Positions 10,496-22,058 of a stretch of 64,000 nt of DNA are shown here, one piece after another; position 1 is the stretch's first letter, and each line of letters starts with the position of its first letter. This stretch comes from Thelephora terrestris. Lineage: Eukaryota > Basidiomycota > Agaricomycetes > Thelephorales > Thelephoraceae. The DNA lies in the NCBI GenBank assembly GCA_015956445.1, contig WIUZ02000017.1, positions 1 to 64,000 of the forward strand, in the 5' to 3' direction. The translations under genes were made by a program, and so were the position numbers. The notes beneath the pieces are model-generated. The model saw only the letters and a list, made by a program, of their open reading frames with translations, searched no databases and had not been told where the DNA came from.

Positions 10496-10921
10496 TCAAC
10501 GACGGAATAGTCCGTTGTTGTTGCGGCGGGATCGAGTCCTCGAGCCCGTGACGGAGGGGACGATTTGTCGATCGCGCCTAGGCGTACTCCTTATCCCAAG
10601 GGTACGCTTGATCTTGGTCATCAGAGGGACGTGGGTTTCGTTTCCCCGGCCCTATCGCACATAAAAGTTAGCACGCAGGAGTCAAAGGAGGGCAAGTGAT
10701 GCCCGATAGACGGGAAAACTCACCATGAAACGAAGTTCCCGCTTCGCTTCCTTCCTCCCACTACGAGTAGTGTTCGGATTGGAGAGGGCAGACTTGAACC
10801 CTCCAGCGACACGATCAGGGTCGCGTCGCCTCAACGGGTTACTGAACCCAGTCCTTCTCCGGTTGGAGGTGGTGGTCATTCGAGGGGTACGGGTGCGACG
10901 GGATGAAGAGAAGAATGGCAT
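10496..10921 (-). CDS. CON-6-like small protein
   Basis: Two exons (10921-10724 and 10651-10496) around a 72-nt intron give 117 residues. The core RVAGGFKSALSNPNTT followed by GRKEAKREL matches the repeat of conidiation-specific protein 6 (AGGxKAxxxNPxxS, then a basic helix), a family of small hydrophilic proteins linked to spores and stress. The C-terminal exon, GRGNETHVPLMTKIKRTLGI followed by an Arg/Ser-rich tail, resembles the usual end of the basidiomycete form. The splice site GTGAGT and the phase agree. An inverted pair of TGACGTC sites lies 300 bp upstream. The family is recognised from sequence pattern; the role is inferred. Confidence 0.75.
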
Positions 10922-11219
10922 TATGATTTAGGTGTTTCGAGTTTAGAGGGCGGTTTCGAAGTCAAGTTAATCGGTGGGGAAGAGAGGCTTGACCCATGGT
11001 GCCCCTCGTATTTATACACCAGCGACCAAGGGTATGGGAGGGTGCGTCATTGCCAAGGCTACCGAGCTGATTCAAAAGATCCAACTGGAATGTCCCCACA
11101 ATGCTCCATGGTGTTGCATAGCCGCGTCTCATGACAGTGAATGAGTGGAGATCTGTGTCCAGGACACCCAGTGACGGTCGTGAGAGATCACATCGATCAT
11201 GAATTGAGCCGAAGATGGC

Positions 11220-11238
11220 GACGTCACACCGTGACGTC
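11220..11238. promoter_or_regulatory. Inverted pair of CRE-like sites upstream of the CON-6-like gene
   Basis: GACGTCAC and GTGACGTC form a perfect 8-bp inverted repeat with a 3-bp spacer, about 300 bp before the CON-6-like start codon at 10921. ATF/CREB-type bZIP factors bind TGACGTCA, and such sites fit stress or development control. No other gene start faces this stretch. Confidence 0.45.
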
Positions 11239-11459
11239 CTCAAGGATGCTGCTGATGCCTCTCTCACCCGGGTTTGGATGATAAAATAGGTTGGGCTTAT
11301 TGTACTATAAGGAAATATGCATATTTACAGGCATTGGTGGATTGTTCTACTTGGCAAAAAAAAGCGTCGACAAAAACGAACGAGGACAAACGAAAAAACA
11401 CAAATGGGATCTTTGGTAAGAAATCGAAATAACGAGCATGACCGGGACAAGAAGTCGCC

Positions 11460-14400
11460 TCATCTCGCAGGAGCGTTCCCTCCCTTCTTCTCAGCCTTCC
11501 ATTCCTTGAACATGCCTTCCACGCTTTTGTGCAGAAGCTGAACGGGCAAACATCGGATGATCTCCCCCACTCTCTCCTCCACTTCCCCTCTGCCCTTTTC
11601 TCCATCCGCGCGCTTGGCGAACTCCATGAGCATCCGGAACATGGCGAGGACCGCAAGGGAAACATGCGTTTGCTGTGCGCCATGTGCGTGTCCTTCTATC
11701 GCTGCAAGAAGGGGTCCTGGCACACCGTTCCTTGTCGCAGCGACGGTAGCGTTCGACTGAGGGAAAGCCGTCGCTCGTTCCCCACGGATCAAACGTAGCA
11801 GGATCTCCAGAACGTTGTCCGTCTCTGACAGATGCGTCTTCACGAACCTCTGACGTTCAGTCTGGGAGCCAACGTTCCCGTTCACGGCCCACCCATCCAG
11901 GATGCTCCTGATCGTCGGTGCCTTAGAAAGGAGATGCATACGTCAGTCTCACTAGGTCCGCGACGTCACCATTCGAAAAAGACGCCAACATACCGGATCA
12001 GGATCCTGTACCGATATCTTCTTTTCCCATCCCTCGCTGACGTCAGTGAAGATCCGGCCAAAGGTGGAGCGGACCCATTCATGAACGTCTCCGGTCTTGA
12101 CCCATTTTACTTCTGGTATCGGCTTGTCAGCATCCAAGTGGATAACTAGATTCAACTTGGACGGAAGTTTGGCAGTGAGCAGAGGTGGGAACATCGGATC
12201 AGACTCATAAGCCTCAGAGGCGAGCTGCAAAGGCATGTACTTCTTCGCAGCCTCAGACAATACTTCAACCTGGATACAATCGGTATGGGTTCAGAAATCG
12301 AGATAGTAGAGAGCACTTACTGCGATGCCTTTGATCTCTGCCCCGTCGCCCTTCTCGACGTTCAAATCAATCTCAATCCGGTGATCTTTTCGGAATACTC
12401 TGAGCGTGTCCACGATCTTAGCATCAATCAGTATCCTCCGGCTTGCCGAAGCGTAAGAAATCGCCAGCCGATTGGCCGATAACGTCTTGGCCTCCCCAGC
12501 TCGCAAAGCTGGGTCACCAACCTCTTGACCAGCGGTCATCAAAGTCGACGGAGGCGAAAGTGAACCATGAGCGGGATAGCTTGCTGTCTGGGTACCCCTC
12601 TGTTCGATGGACATAACAGCATCCTCGTTCACAAGCGTAGAACCATACTCGGAGAATGAAACCTCCTGCGAATCGTTCTCCGCGACGGTGGAGGTGAACG
12701 AGCCTGCTGGGCCTAACCGCCCGTTAGTATACGCTCCATAATCGAAAGCGGTATGCGGCTCAGGAGAGGCAGAGCGATGATCGTCGTCACGGACGGAGGA
12801 TTGGTCATCGGGGAAAGCAACGAAGTCCGGCGACTCGTCTTCATCCTCTCCATCCGTCTCGACAGCGAATTCTTGCTGCGTTGGTTGCTCATCTGGAGCC
12901 CCCAGAGCATCGTCAGTGATCGAAGGATCTCCGGTGGGAAGACCAGGAGGGTCATCAGATGGCGGAGGGACGTAGTCGGGAATCAAGCCATTGGCATGTA
13001 CCCGACCAGGCGCCGTAACATCTTCGGAACGAGTAGAGTCATCAGGAGGACCGACGATGGATCGCTCGACTTCACCGTCATCAGCCTCATCGTTGTCAAC
13101 ACCTTGAAGGAGACAAAACCAAGTCAGGGGAACTGCCGAAATTTGGATCGGGAGAGGACTCATCCACGCCCGCAAGAACGGGATGAAGAAAGCATTTGAA
13201 ATGTGTGAAGCTTACCATTGACCGTGCGGCTATCGTGGGGGGGAGGATGAGAAGAATCGGGTCCATCCCCTTCATTACTGCCTTCGCCGATCGCAGCCAT
13301 CAGCCAGTCACCTTCACTGGTCGACTCCCCGATGCTAGGCGCGACACTGCCCCTGTAGCCATCCTGATCAGGATGTGTGGTCACACTAACAGCATCGTCT
13401 TGATGTGCAGCGGACGTGTGCGTGGTGCGGTTTTCCGCATCGTCATCCTCTTCATCATCTGTTCTCTTTCGCTTGCCCTTCCGAGGGGAACCCTGGGAGG
13501 TAGCGAGAGCAGAAAGATCAACAGGAACAGCCGAGGCGTGAGGAATAGGCATGGAATCCTTAGGCGTGACAGGAGTGTGGAAATAGATGCGGACGCGGGA
13601 GGGAGGTGAAGGAACGGCAGGAGCGCCACCAGTATGCGGGACAGGTGGAAGACCAAAGTCCGGCTTGGCAGGCAACGAGGCTAGCTCAGAAGGTTCTGCC
13701 TTCATATCAACACTAGAACCGTCCTGCACACTAGCCAAAGAAGGCTGAGCAAGATCTTTCTCAATGGAAACCTTCTCATCTGCCTCGGCCTTGACGGGAC
13801 CAGGAGATTCACGATTTTGATCAACAGGAAGATCCACATCCTGTGAGGAAGGAATGGCTCCCCAGCTCCAACCAAGCTGCTTGATTTCAATAGCGATAAG
13901 CTTGAAGTCAGTCATAGCCCGCTTAAATTCCTCCTTCCTAGCACCACCGCTAGAACCATGAGCAATGAAGCTTCCGTCATTCCTCCCGGACCGCTGGTTG
14001 TTCCGCCCGCGACTTTGCTGCTGCTGCTGCTGACCGGCGTTGAACGAGCGATTCCCAAGATTGCCCTGTCGCTGTTGGTTGCGGAAACTTCCACCGCCTT
14101 GATTCCCTCCAAGGTTCCTGCGGTTCTGATTATTTGGGAAGTTGTTTCCGCGATTGCCCTGCTGACCAGGGGGTCGATTCCTGTTTGAGTTCATAGAGCC
14201 AGACTTGTTAGTCCTCGCGCGGTTGTCCCGAATACCGCCACGATTTTGTGCATTCAGGGGCTGTTGGATCGGAGGTGGAGGGGGCATGTAGTTGGGCAAC
14301 GTGGCGTGCGCTTGAAGAAGGGGAGGGTGCATTGGGTTCGGAGGGGGCGGGAACTGGGGAGGTTGTTGGAAACTCCTAGAACCACCCTCAAAGCGTGCGC

Positions 14401-14962
14401 GTTTTGGAGGCGGTTGTTGAAACTGCTGCAGACCCTGGCGTGGAGGTTGGCCTTGATGGGGGCGAGGCTGTTGAGGTAGATACGGCGGAGTCTGTTGAGC
14501 CTGAAGGGGCTGGGGTTGCGGCTGATATTGCTGAGTCGGTGGATGTCCAGGGACATGAGGGACGTAGGGTTGTGGTTGATAGGCAGTTGGTGGTTGGTAC
14601 TGGGAGTACTGCTGCGCTGGGGGGTGGGGAGGGTGCTGCGGAGCTGGTGGGTGTGTGGGTTGGTAAGGCTGCTGCTGACGTTGAAGTTGCTGCTGTTGCC
14701 AGTAGGACTGATTACCACCGTAACCGTAGTTTGCGTACAAAGCAGACTGCTCGGCAGGACGCGGTGGCTGAGCTGGCTGAGGAGGATTCCATTGAGAATT
14801 ATAAGCCCCGGAACTAGACTGCTGGCCGCGACTGTGGTTCGCAGTAGAAGACCAATACGAGGAATAATCCGTCTGGGGTGGGTGTTGAGGGGGAGGACCA
14901 GGCGGCAGGGGCGGTTGTTGCGGATTGTAAGATGGTGGAGGGAAAAAAGGATTTTTTTGCAT
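11460..14962 (-). CDS. Large low-complexity protein, 1088 residues, unknown role
   Basis: Four exons (14962-13216, 13102-12321, 12269-11994, 11921-11460) with introns of 113, 51 and 72 nt keep one frame. Residues 1-240 are extremely Pro/Gln/Tyr-rich. Residues 240-350 are Arg/Gly/Asn-rich (GNRGNN, RGRNNQRSGRN type), as in RNA-binding and condensate-forming proteins. A short conserved-looking helix follows (EEFKRAMTDFKLIAIEIKQLGW), then acidic disordered stretches with a KGKRKR signal near residue 520. Residues from about 780 look folded and hydrophobic, ending in a helical region with an ILLRLIRGE motif. I do not recognise a named family. A nuclear RNA-related scaffold is a reasonable guess. 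It shares a 216-bp upstream region with PRE5. Confidence 0.75.
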
Positions 14963-15178
14963 AACCTCTAGAAGTGCGCGTCTTCCGAGACCGTTCCTTG
15001 AAGTCAGCTACGAATTGTCGTCCCCTTCGTCGTTGCCGACAGCGAGCTAGTCAACGTTGGTGAAAGAGTTGAGACGCCGAGCGGAGTGTGGATGTCCGTA
15101 CGAAAAAGGAAGTTGTGCGAGGTTGTTGTAGGATACGCGTCAGCCAAATCTCACCGTTATCCATTACAGTCCCAGGCC
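14963..15178. promoter_or_regulatory. Shared upstream region of PRE5 and the low-complexity gene
   Basis: The two start codons (14962 minus, 15179 plus) face away from each other across 216 bp, so both promoters must overlap here unless unseen 5' exons exist. No clear TATA box is visible. Confidence 0.5.
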
Positions 15179-16259
15179 ATGGTAAGTAAGGCTGGACTCG
15201 ATTTAAGCGTGTGATTGACCCCAAATCTAGTTCAGGAACACTTACGACTCGGATAACACAGTTTTCTCCCCACAGGGACGTCTGCATCAGGTAGAATATG
15301 CCCTAGAGGCCGTGAAACAGGGATCAGCAGCCGTGGGCCTGCGCTCCAAGACCCACGCCATTCTTCTAGCTCTCAAGGTGTGTTGGAAGCACGGTTCTTG
15401 AATCACAGGCCCTGATTGCCAACAGCGATCCACAGGAGAGTTGGCTTCGTACCAACAGAAGATGTATCGCATAGATGATCACATCGGTATTGCGATTGCA
15501 GGACTGACATCTGACGCTCGCGTGCTGAGGTGCGTCTCCTGTGTCGTTCGTTCACATGCCCTAATATTTTGCTCAGTAATTTCATGCGCCAACAAGCCAT
15601 GGCTGAACGAATGATCTACAACCGACCCATCCCCGCTAATCGACTCGTTTCCTCTATCGCCGACAGTAAGAACCATGCCCATCGATTGCTTGCAAAATGC
15701 TTTAACGAGTTCATCAAGAGGCTCAGGTTAACACTCAGGAATATGGGCGTAGACCTTACGGAGTCGGTTTCCTCGTGATCGGTTTTGACAAAACCGGTCC
15801 CCATCTTTATGAGTTCTCACCCTCAGGCAACTCGTATGAGTACTTCGCCATGTCTATCGGAGCCAGGAGTCAAAGTGCCAAAACCTATCTTGAGAAAAAT
15901 TTTGAGAGTTTCGCAGACTGTCCGTGGCTTTTCACCCTCAGACTTCAAAGCGCCGCTGATCAGTCCGTTGTGTCAATACAGGTTCGCTGGAAGAGCTCAT
16001 AACTCATGGCCTCCATGCCCTCCGAGAGACCCTCCAACAGGATAAGGAACTCTCCATCAAGAACACCTCAATAGGTATCCTTGGTCCAGGAGGCGCGCAC
16101 GAGACGGGGATCACTGCCCAGGGCAATTTCCGTATCCTCGAGGACGACAAAATTGATGTTTACCTGCAATCCATGGTGCCCAAAGAGGTGGAAGCACCAA
16201 CAGTCACCGTACCCCCACCCGCTGCGGGAGATGATGATGTTCAAATGGGCGATAATTAA
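15179..16259 (+). CDS. PRE5: 20S proteasome subunit alpha-6 (PSMA1/Pre5 type)
   Basis: A structural alpha-ring subunit of the 20S proteasome. Exons are 15179-15181, 15231-15377, 15426-15529, 15577-15665, 15719-15919 and 15982-16259, giving 273 residues. After the start Met the protein reads [20 protein letters not shown] then [17 protein letters not shown], the proteasome alpha signature; [14 protein letters not shown] and [15 protein letters not shown] are further family blocks. The first exon is only the ATG, directly followed by GTAAGT. The length fits PSMA1 (about 260). The C-terminus is a short acidic tail (DDDVQMGDN). It should be constitutively expressed. Confidence 0.95.
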
Positions 16260-16408
16260 CGAGCTGAGAGGCATGCTTTATTAGGCCACCTGTCCTAGGA
16301 GATGGGTTTGGGAATATAATACTCTTGTACAACACGAAACAAGGCCCCCATGGCCTCTATGGCGTGTGTCGATGCAAAATGGTAGGAGTGTGATGGAATG
16401 ATCGTCAA

Positions 16409-18090
16409 TTAAGCGCGGGTTCTCCCAGCCGCTTTCGTGAGATTGGCCTGACGCCAGAGTCTTGCGGCAGCCGCTGGCCGACGCAGACTCAGCAATAAAT
16501 GGATCATTGTGGTAAGGAGGGCAACGCTTCCGGCCTGGTGCAAGGCCGCCAATGGAATTGGGACAAGGTAAAGGAGGGTGGAAATCCCCAACGCGACCTG
16601 AAGGTTTGCCATAAGGAAGGCGGATTTGGCCATTGCCTTGGTCATTGGGGGAAGTGCCGCTTTCATCACCGGGTTCAAGGAGGAAGCGAAAAGGAGACCG
16701 GTAGAGACATATGTCGTGATGGCCTGAGATGCATAAGTAACGGATGGAGCGGGTGTGTCAAAAGCTGCTTACTAGGCAACGATGGTTGAACTGCACGGTT
16801 ATGGGGTTCTCGAGGATGTTGCGCCACCATAAGTCCGATTTATCCTCCTGCTTAGCATACGCAGGGTCGAAGAGTTCGTCCGATGGTGGGCTAAGCCTTC
16901 CACCCATCAGGGGGAACTCGTTGTACAAGAGACCAGCGTCAAGACCTGCGACGAATGCACCTGTATGTCACGGACACTCAAAATCAGCAACAGCCCCCAG
17001 ACCGACAAGAACGCGTGTCATATGCACCGGATAACGCAGTGACAAAGACCAGGGCGGTCAGTGCCTTTGACCTCCTCGAGAAGGTCTTGACCGATGGGTT
17101 CGCCAACACCTTTTCGTAAGCAGCGCCGTCGGCCATACCGCTCCAAGTTCCCTTATTGGCGAATCTCCAATCGTACAAGACCGACAGCCCGGTCCCAAAC
17201 ATGCCCGCATACAACAAGAACGCTGTGCCTAGATGCGCCGCCAACCTGTACTGTGACACTCGCGGGACAGCGTTGGGCGAATCCATCAACGAGTCCTCCA
17301 AACCGGATTTAACCATGTACCATCCAAGTGCACCTTGGAAACCCAAAAGCAGAGCCATTCCCGTCAAGTGTTTTGGGAGGGTCGCGGTTAATTTCTTGCG
17401 CACGGCGAAGTACGCAAGGGGGGCAACAAACGCGACGCCGATGATGCGGCCGAGAATGCGGTGACCCCATTCCATGTAGAAAATTTTCTTGAACTCCTCC
17501 AGGTTCATGGAGTGATTCAACCTACGCATCATCAGCCTTTAGAACTCGAAACAGAGAGAATCCGTAGGCGTAACTTACAGTTTGAATTCCGGGGTGGCCT
17601 TGTACTTCTCAAACTCTGTCATCCACTCTTCTTGACTAAACGGAGGCATTATGCCCGTGATTGGCTTCCACTCCGTGATGCTCAAACCAGATTCGGTCAG
17701 ACGAGTGACACCCCCGACCACAATCACCCCGAATACCAACCCCGCTGACCCCAGAAGCCACCTTCCGACTCCAGGTGACGACAACACTGGCAATTGGCTC
17801 ATGTCCTGGGTGGCATTGGCGTTTGAGGAGAAGAATCGTGGATCAAAACGTGTGGACCTTCGGGTGGCGGCGTTGACTACCGAAGACGCAGACGTCTGAG
17901 GGTGCGACAACGCGGAATAGCTTCGACATTGTCTGGTGAAGGACCACGTAGAACGTGCATTTGCAAGACTGTTGGTCTGATACTTGGAGCCGACTCCGAA
18001 CGCGCCGCGGTCGAACGCTGCCCGTTGGAGAGAAACGACGGAGGATAATTCCCTCGCGATGGCTTTCCATCGCAAAGGCGACCCGAACAT
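16409..18090 (-). CDS. COX15: Heme A synthase, mitochondrial (COX15)
   Basis: Converts heme O to heme A for cytochrome c oxidase in the mitochondrial inner membrane. Exons 18090-17579, 17521-17028, 16960-16773 and 16723-16409 give 502 residues. About 115 N-terminal residues are Arg/Ser-rich, as in a mitochondrial presequence. The body has GGVTRLTESGLSITEW, MEWGHRILGR, HLGTAF, GAFVAGLDAGLLYNEFP, FNHR and ALHQAGS, which include the conserved heme-ligand histidines, and about eight membrane segments. It is divergent with the BolA3-like gene, another mitochondrial cofactor factor. Confidence 0.95.
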
Positions 18091-18232
18091 GGTTCAGACG
18101 GAGTGACGAGGATTCCGAGAGAAGACAAATTCCTCCGTTCCGACTGGTCGCGGCTCCGCGGACAGCAACGATCGAGAAGGCGCGTCAACTCATCCGCGCT
18201 CACCCCTCCGTTCCTTGCATCATCTGAGGCCC
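18091..18232. promoter_or_regulatory. Bidirectional promoter region COX15 / BolA3-like
   Basis: 142 bp separate the two start codons. The stretch is GC-rich and lacks a TATA box. Both products act in mitochondrial cofactor supply, so joint control is plausible but not shown. Confidence 0.5.
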
Positions 18233-18717
18233 ATGTATCGATTGCTCAGACTACCCATCAGACAGACTTCCGCCACGAATGGTTTCCTGAGGTCATACGC
18301 GTCACAACCAACGGCGCCCTCGCTGACAGAGGGCGAAAAGCACATCTTCGACAAGCTGACAAAGGAACTAAAACCCTCCGAGCTACTTGTCCAGGATGTC
18401 TCAGGTCGGCATCCAGTGCCTAGTCTCTGTTATCCTGCTTCGTACTCACCAACGTGGTCTCTTTGGTAACTTGGACTGGCGTGCCTTGTCATGATTCAGG
18501 CGGTTGCGGTTCCTTCTATGCCATCACTATCGCGAGCGAGCAGCTCAAGGGACTTCCGATTCTCAAGCAGCATCGGAGGGTCAAAGAAGTCTTGAAGGAA
18601 GACATGGCTGGACTACATGGGCTTCAGGTGCGTCACCTGCGTATAGTGATGCCCACAGTAACTGACGAAGTTTTGTACCCTTGTATTTAGTTGAAGGTTG
18701 TCGACCCTACCTCATAG
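18233..18717 (+). CDS. BOL3: BolA-like protein, mitochondrial (BOLA3/Bol3 type)
   Basis: Helps transfer 4Fe-4S clusters to target proteins in mitochondria. Exons 18233-18404, 18500-18627 and 18691-18717 give 108 residues. The N-terminus (MYRLLRLPIRQTSATNGFLRS) is basic and hydroxylated, as in a presequence. The BolA fold follows: LTKELKPSELLVQDVSGGCGSFYAI, then RRVKEVLKEDMAGLHGL, close to the usual HRRVNxxLxxExxxxHGL motif, and the last exon adds LKVVDPTS. The GCGS segment and small size fit BOLA3 rather than BOLA1 or 2. Confidence 0.9.
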
Positions 18718-19430
18718 CTTTTTAGATCTCTCTCCTTGTGCCTTGCTAGTATTGATTCCCTGTTATCCCCATTCCGAGTGATGACACGCTTGACTGCACT
18801 TGTCTCACATCCGACACGCGAAAACACTGGTAGCTCCAGGAATATTCCTCCCTCTTTGCACCTAGGGTTACGAATCTGCTAGTCCCTTGGCCAACTGGGG
18901 GGCAATTTTCAGACAGCATGACGCTCGCGACGCCACCCGTTCATCTCTTGTGAGCTTGTAGAATTTTTCCAACAAGAAATTACTCACGAACGGTGCTTCA
19001 ATATTCGAGAACGTATGATCAAGTATTTTTTGAGCGGAGGGTGGGATATGATAGGCGGCAGCCATTGATTGTTGTCTTATCTAAAAATCATCAGACACAC
19101 TCTGAGTGTCGTTGCATCCCTCTCCTCCAACACGCCTGGGCAATGTACTGTAGCATGCTCCAGGAGTTGGGACTACCCGAATTCATGGCGCTCGTATATG
19201 GGTTCGCGTATCGTTTCTTACCTGGACCGCGGCTCAAAGCGATAACTGGCATTCAGCGAAGGCCGGTTGAAGCAACACAAGCAAGTGGAGTCAAATCGAT
19301 GGACACTATATGAATTGTTTCGTCTCGGTACAGGTTAAGTTACTTGTGAGTTACTGAAACCAAAATACACCCGTATTTTGATGCCAGTACTCTGTAGATA
19401 ACCGCAAACCAAGACATGCTTGCGAGGTGG
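18718..19430. other. Intergenic, no gene assigned
   Basis: Between the convergent ends of BOL3 and the P-loop ATPase gene. A 65-codon minus-strand frame (19065-18868) with a splice-like GTGAGT inside is present but has no motif, and I do not call it. Confidence 0.4.
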
Positions 19431-21202
19431 TCAAATTACAAGGATGGACGCTCCACCATCTTTCGTCACCCTGTCGCGAGTACGAGCAACGAAGTACTGT
19501 CGCCCAAGGGGTCGCAAGACGGCCGATCCATCCAACGGGGAGACTGAGGTGGTAAACGCAGATGGAGCGAGTATGATCGCCTCTCCGGTTTGGAGAGTCA
19601 CAACTCGATCAAAGGCCGGAATCCTTCCGACGGTGAACCGTCCAGAGAAATGCTTCGCGACGTGGTCCCACCAGGCTGGACTTGAGAACCTGTGCATTAT
19701 TGCGACACCGCAAAGGTCGAGTAGGACCGGTGGGACACATGTCGGTTCTGCAAATTTGTAAGAAAGATATTCTTACACAAGTGAATCGGAGGTAACATAC
19801 CTTGTGTGCTGATAATGATACGAATGCCTGTGTGACGAAGTTCCCTTGTCATCGTCATCAACGTGTTCACAAGGGGTGTCCCTTCGGTAAGGTACTGTGG
19901 AGGTAGAAGCGTCAACTTATTCCAGCCAAGGACGTGTATGTCAATATGCTAACCTTGTGGGCTTCATCCACGACCAAGACCTTCCCGGTATCGACCACCG
20001 CACGCTCAAAAAGCCTTGTGACGATCTCGAACAACGCGTTCGCGTGGCCAGCATCGACGAAGGGATCCGTAAGGTCGACGATTGTTAGTTGGCCTTCGTC
20101 GAACCTGGTTTCGACCCACGTTCTCTTGGTTCCTTTCTCCAAGAAGGACTCGAGGAGCAGCATCCTCTGTTCAAGGCCGGAAAGCTGTTCCGGGTTAAAC
20201 TTCTTCTTGACCTTGTCTAGGGCCGTCTTGAACTTGATATAGGAAAAGCCGTCGACACCAAGATCCCGCAATATCATCTGCAGCCACGTTAGTAACACAT
20301 CAACATAAGAACAGTGGAGACACACCAGTATGATCTTCATATATAAAGGTGTCCGATCAGTTGATGTAGTCCCGACAGCCATTAGAGAAAGGAACGACTT
20401 GGCGTCGAGCTCGGATTGAGTCAACAACAATGACGAAACCTCAACGCTGGGCCCAAGGCGTTTGTAAACCGCTGTCATCTTCGATAAGGACGTCGGTGTA
20501 ACATATACCCGGATCTTCGGGGTTTTGAAACCCTCCAGTCTGGAGAGGCCGAGGTACGCGGCCTCACAAGGCTGCGTCACAGTCCCGGCCTCTCCAAAAT
20601 GTAGGACTAAACCAGAAAGTGCCTTCTTTTGGCACCCGATGGCATCAAAGCCAGGTATCATCATGCTTTCTAGCATAACGGAAACGGAATGAGATTTGCC
20701 GCTGCCCTGGACACCACACACAACAGCGGAGAATGGGGCGTTCTGATCATTCCGTCAGCAACATATGCTATGTGCTGTCCGTCGCACGTACCGTGTTCAA
20801 GTACAGTCTCGGATCCTCGGGTGCCGACTCATCTTCTTGACCCCTAAACCAAAGAAATCAGATAACCCCCAATGGGAGGGATACATGATACGCACCCTAT
20901 CTCCAAAATAGTGCCAAGGACACCGTATTGACAGTCATTATTCGCCTCGCATAGTTCATACGCCTTTCTCGAAAACAGGGGAGCAGTAACAAGTTGGTGT
21001 TTAGAAGAGTTTAAAAGGTCAGCCGGGGTCTTGTTTCCTAACAAGCTGAATTCCGCCTAGTGAAATGCAAAAGTCAGCACTGGCAACACAACCGAGTGAA
21101 TTTGACACCCACTGGGCAGGAAACTACGCCGTCCACTGGGGTGGTCCTTCCGGTATTTGTGCTGGAGGGCGATGGCGCAGAAGGCAAGTGCATCGGACTC
21201 AT
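19431..21202 (-). CDS. HerA/FtsK-like P-loop ATPase, unknown role
   Basis: Seven exons (21202-21128, 21056-20896, 20843-20792, 20742-20326, 20277-19954, 19894-19801, 19747-19431) give 479 residues. Walker A is GVQGSGKS at 106-113 and Walker B is VLVVDEAH near 335-342. YLTEG and TRELRHTGIRIIISTQEPT follow in the arrangement of HerA/FtsK/VirB4 ATPases (sensor Arg and Gln-rich strand), then LLDLCGVAIMHRFSS. The N-terminal 25 residues are Ser/Pro-rich and disordered. The start at 21202 was chosen because only this frame enters exon 2 in phase. Similar uncharacterised proteins are common in mushrooms; the substrate is unknown. Confidence 0.8.
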
Positions 21203-22058
21203 GGTTTTGTAATAGGATGTCGATGAGTGTGTAAGGCGAGTTGGTTTTATAACTTGGCTGTAAGCGACGCCTCTTATATACGAAAAATTGTGGCCGGAAT
21301 TCTTTGTTACCCACGGCCACATTTTGAGTCACGGCGAAATTGTGGCGGACAATGTGCTTCCGCTTTTGTGACCAGCCTCGGTCACAGCCCAGGCAAAGAA
21401 AAACAAAGGGTCGAGAGCGTCCAGCCTCAGAAAAATGGTGTGCATTGAATGGGAGACATAAAATCCTGTTTGGTGACTCGCTGGACGTATTGATGAGTTC
21501 TTTGGAGGAGCTCGGGCGCGTGCTCGAGGCCTGAGATAATGCCCTGCCGCAGAAAGAAAAGTAAGCGCCACACTGCCCGCCGCGAGTCTGAGCGTAAAAA
21601 GGTGTACTGAAAGAGGGCCACCATGCGATGTAAGTTTGTACACGTTGAGTATAGAGTGCACCCATTAATCATGCTTTCAAAGCGACATGGTGGACGTTCT
21701 GGCTGAGTTTGCCCGATCACAATCTGATGCTGACGACGATCACTGACGAAAAAGTACTCGCTCGAACTTTACATTAAGTCCACTGTCTGTAGTTGTGCGT
21801 CTTTAGAAAATTAGGTATGCGTAGATCGCCATCAACAAAAGGCGTGTGCAAGATAACTATTCTGGACATTATACATTGGAAGAGGGATGACAAAATCAAA
21901 GAAACACCAAGAATATAGGCAAAACTCATGAACCCTACTGTAGACCCCACAACGATCCAAATCAAAGAGAAATATGCGACAGATATACAATGCAGGCAGA
22001 TAAATTAGTTAAGGAAAGGGTGAATGACTGTTCTGAAAGGGGAGGGAGGCAGGGAGGG
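21203..22058. other. Intergenic, no gene assigned
   Basis: Between two minus-strand genes. A 202-codon minus frame (21665-21057) overlaps the start of the ATPase gene but two other frames are open over the same stretch, and it cannot be joined in phase to the next exon. The stretch otherwise holds the promoter of the ATPase gene and the 3' end of the coiled-coil gene. Confidence 0.4.

Noticed and set aside
10770-10860. tRNA-like text on the minus strand (GGTTCAAGTC and a 5-bp hairpin)
   Set aside because: The acceptor and T stems have mismatches, the anticodon loop is too long, and the stretch is coding sequence of the CON-6-like gene.
21057-21665. 202-codon minus-strand frame upstream of the P-loop ATPase
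   Set aside because: It cannot be joined in phase to the next exon, and two other frames are open over the same stretch. The start at 21202 in another frame fits.
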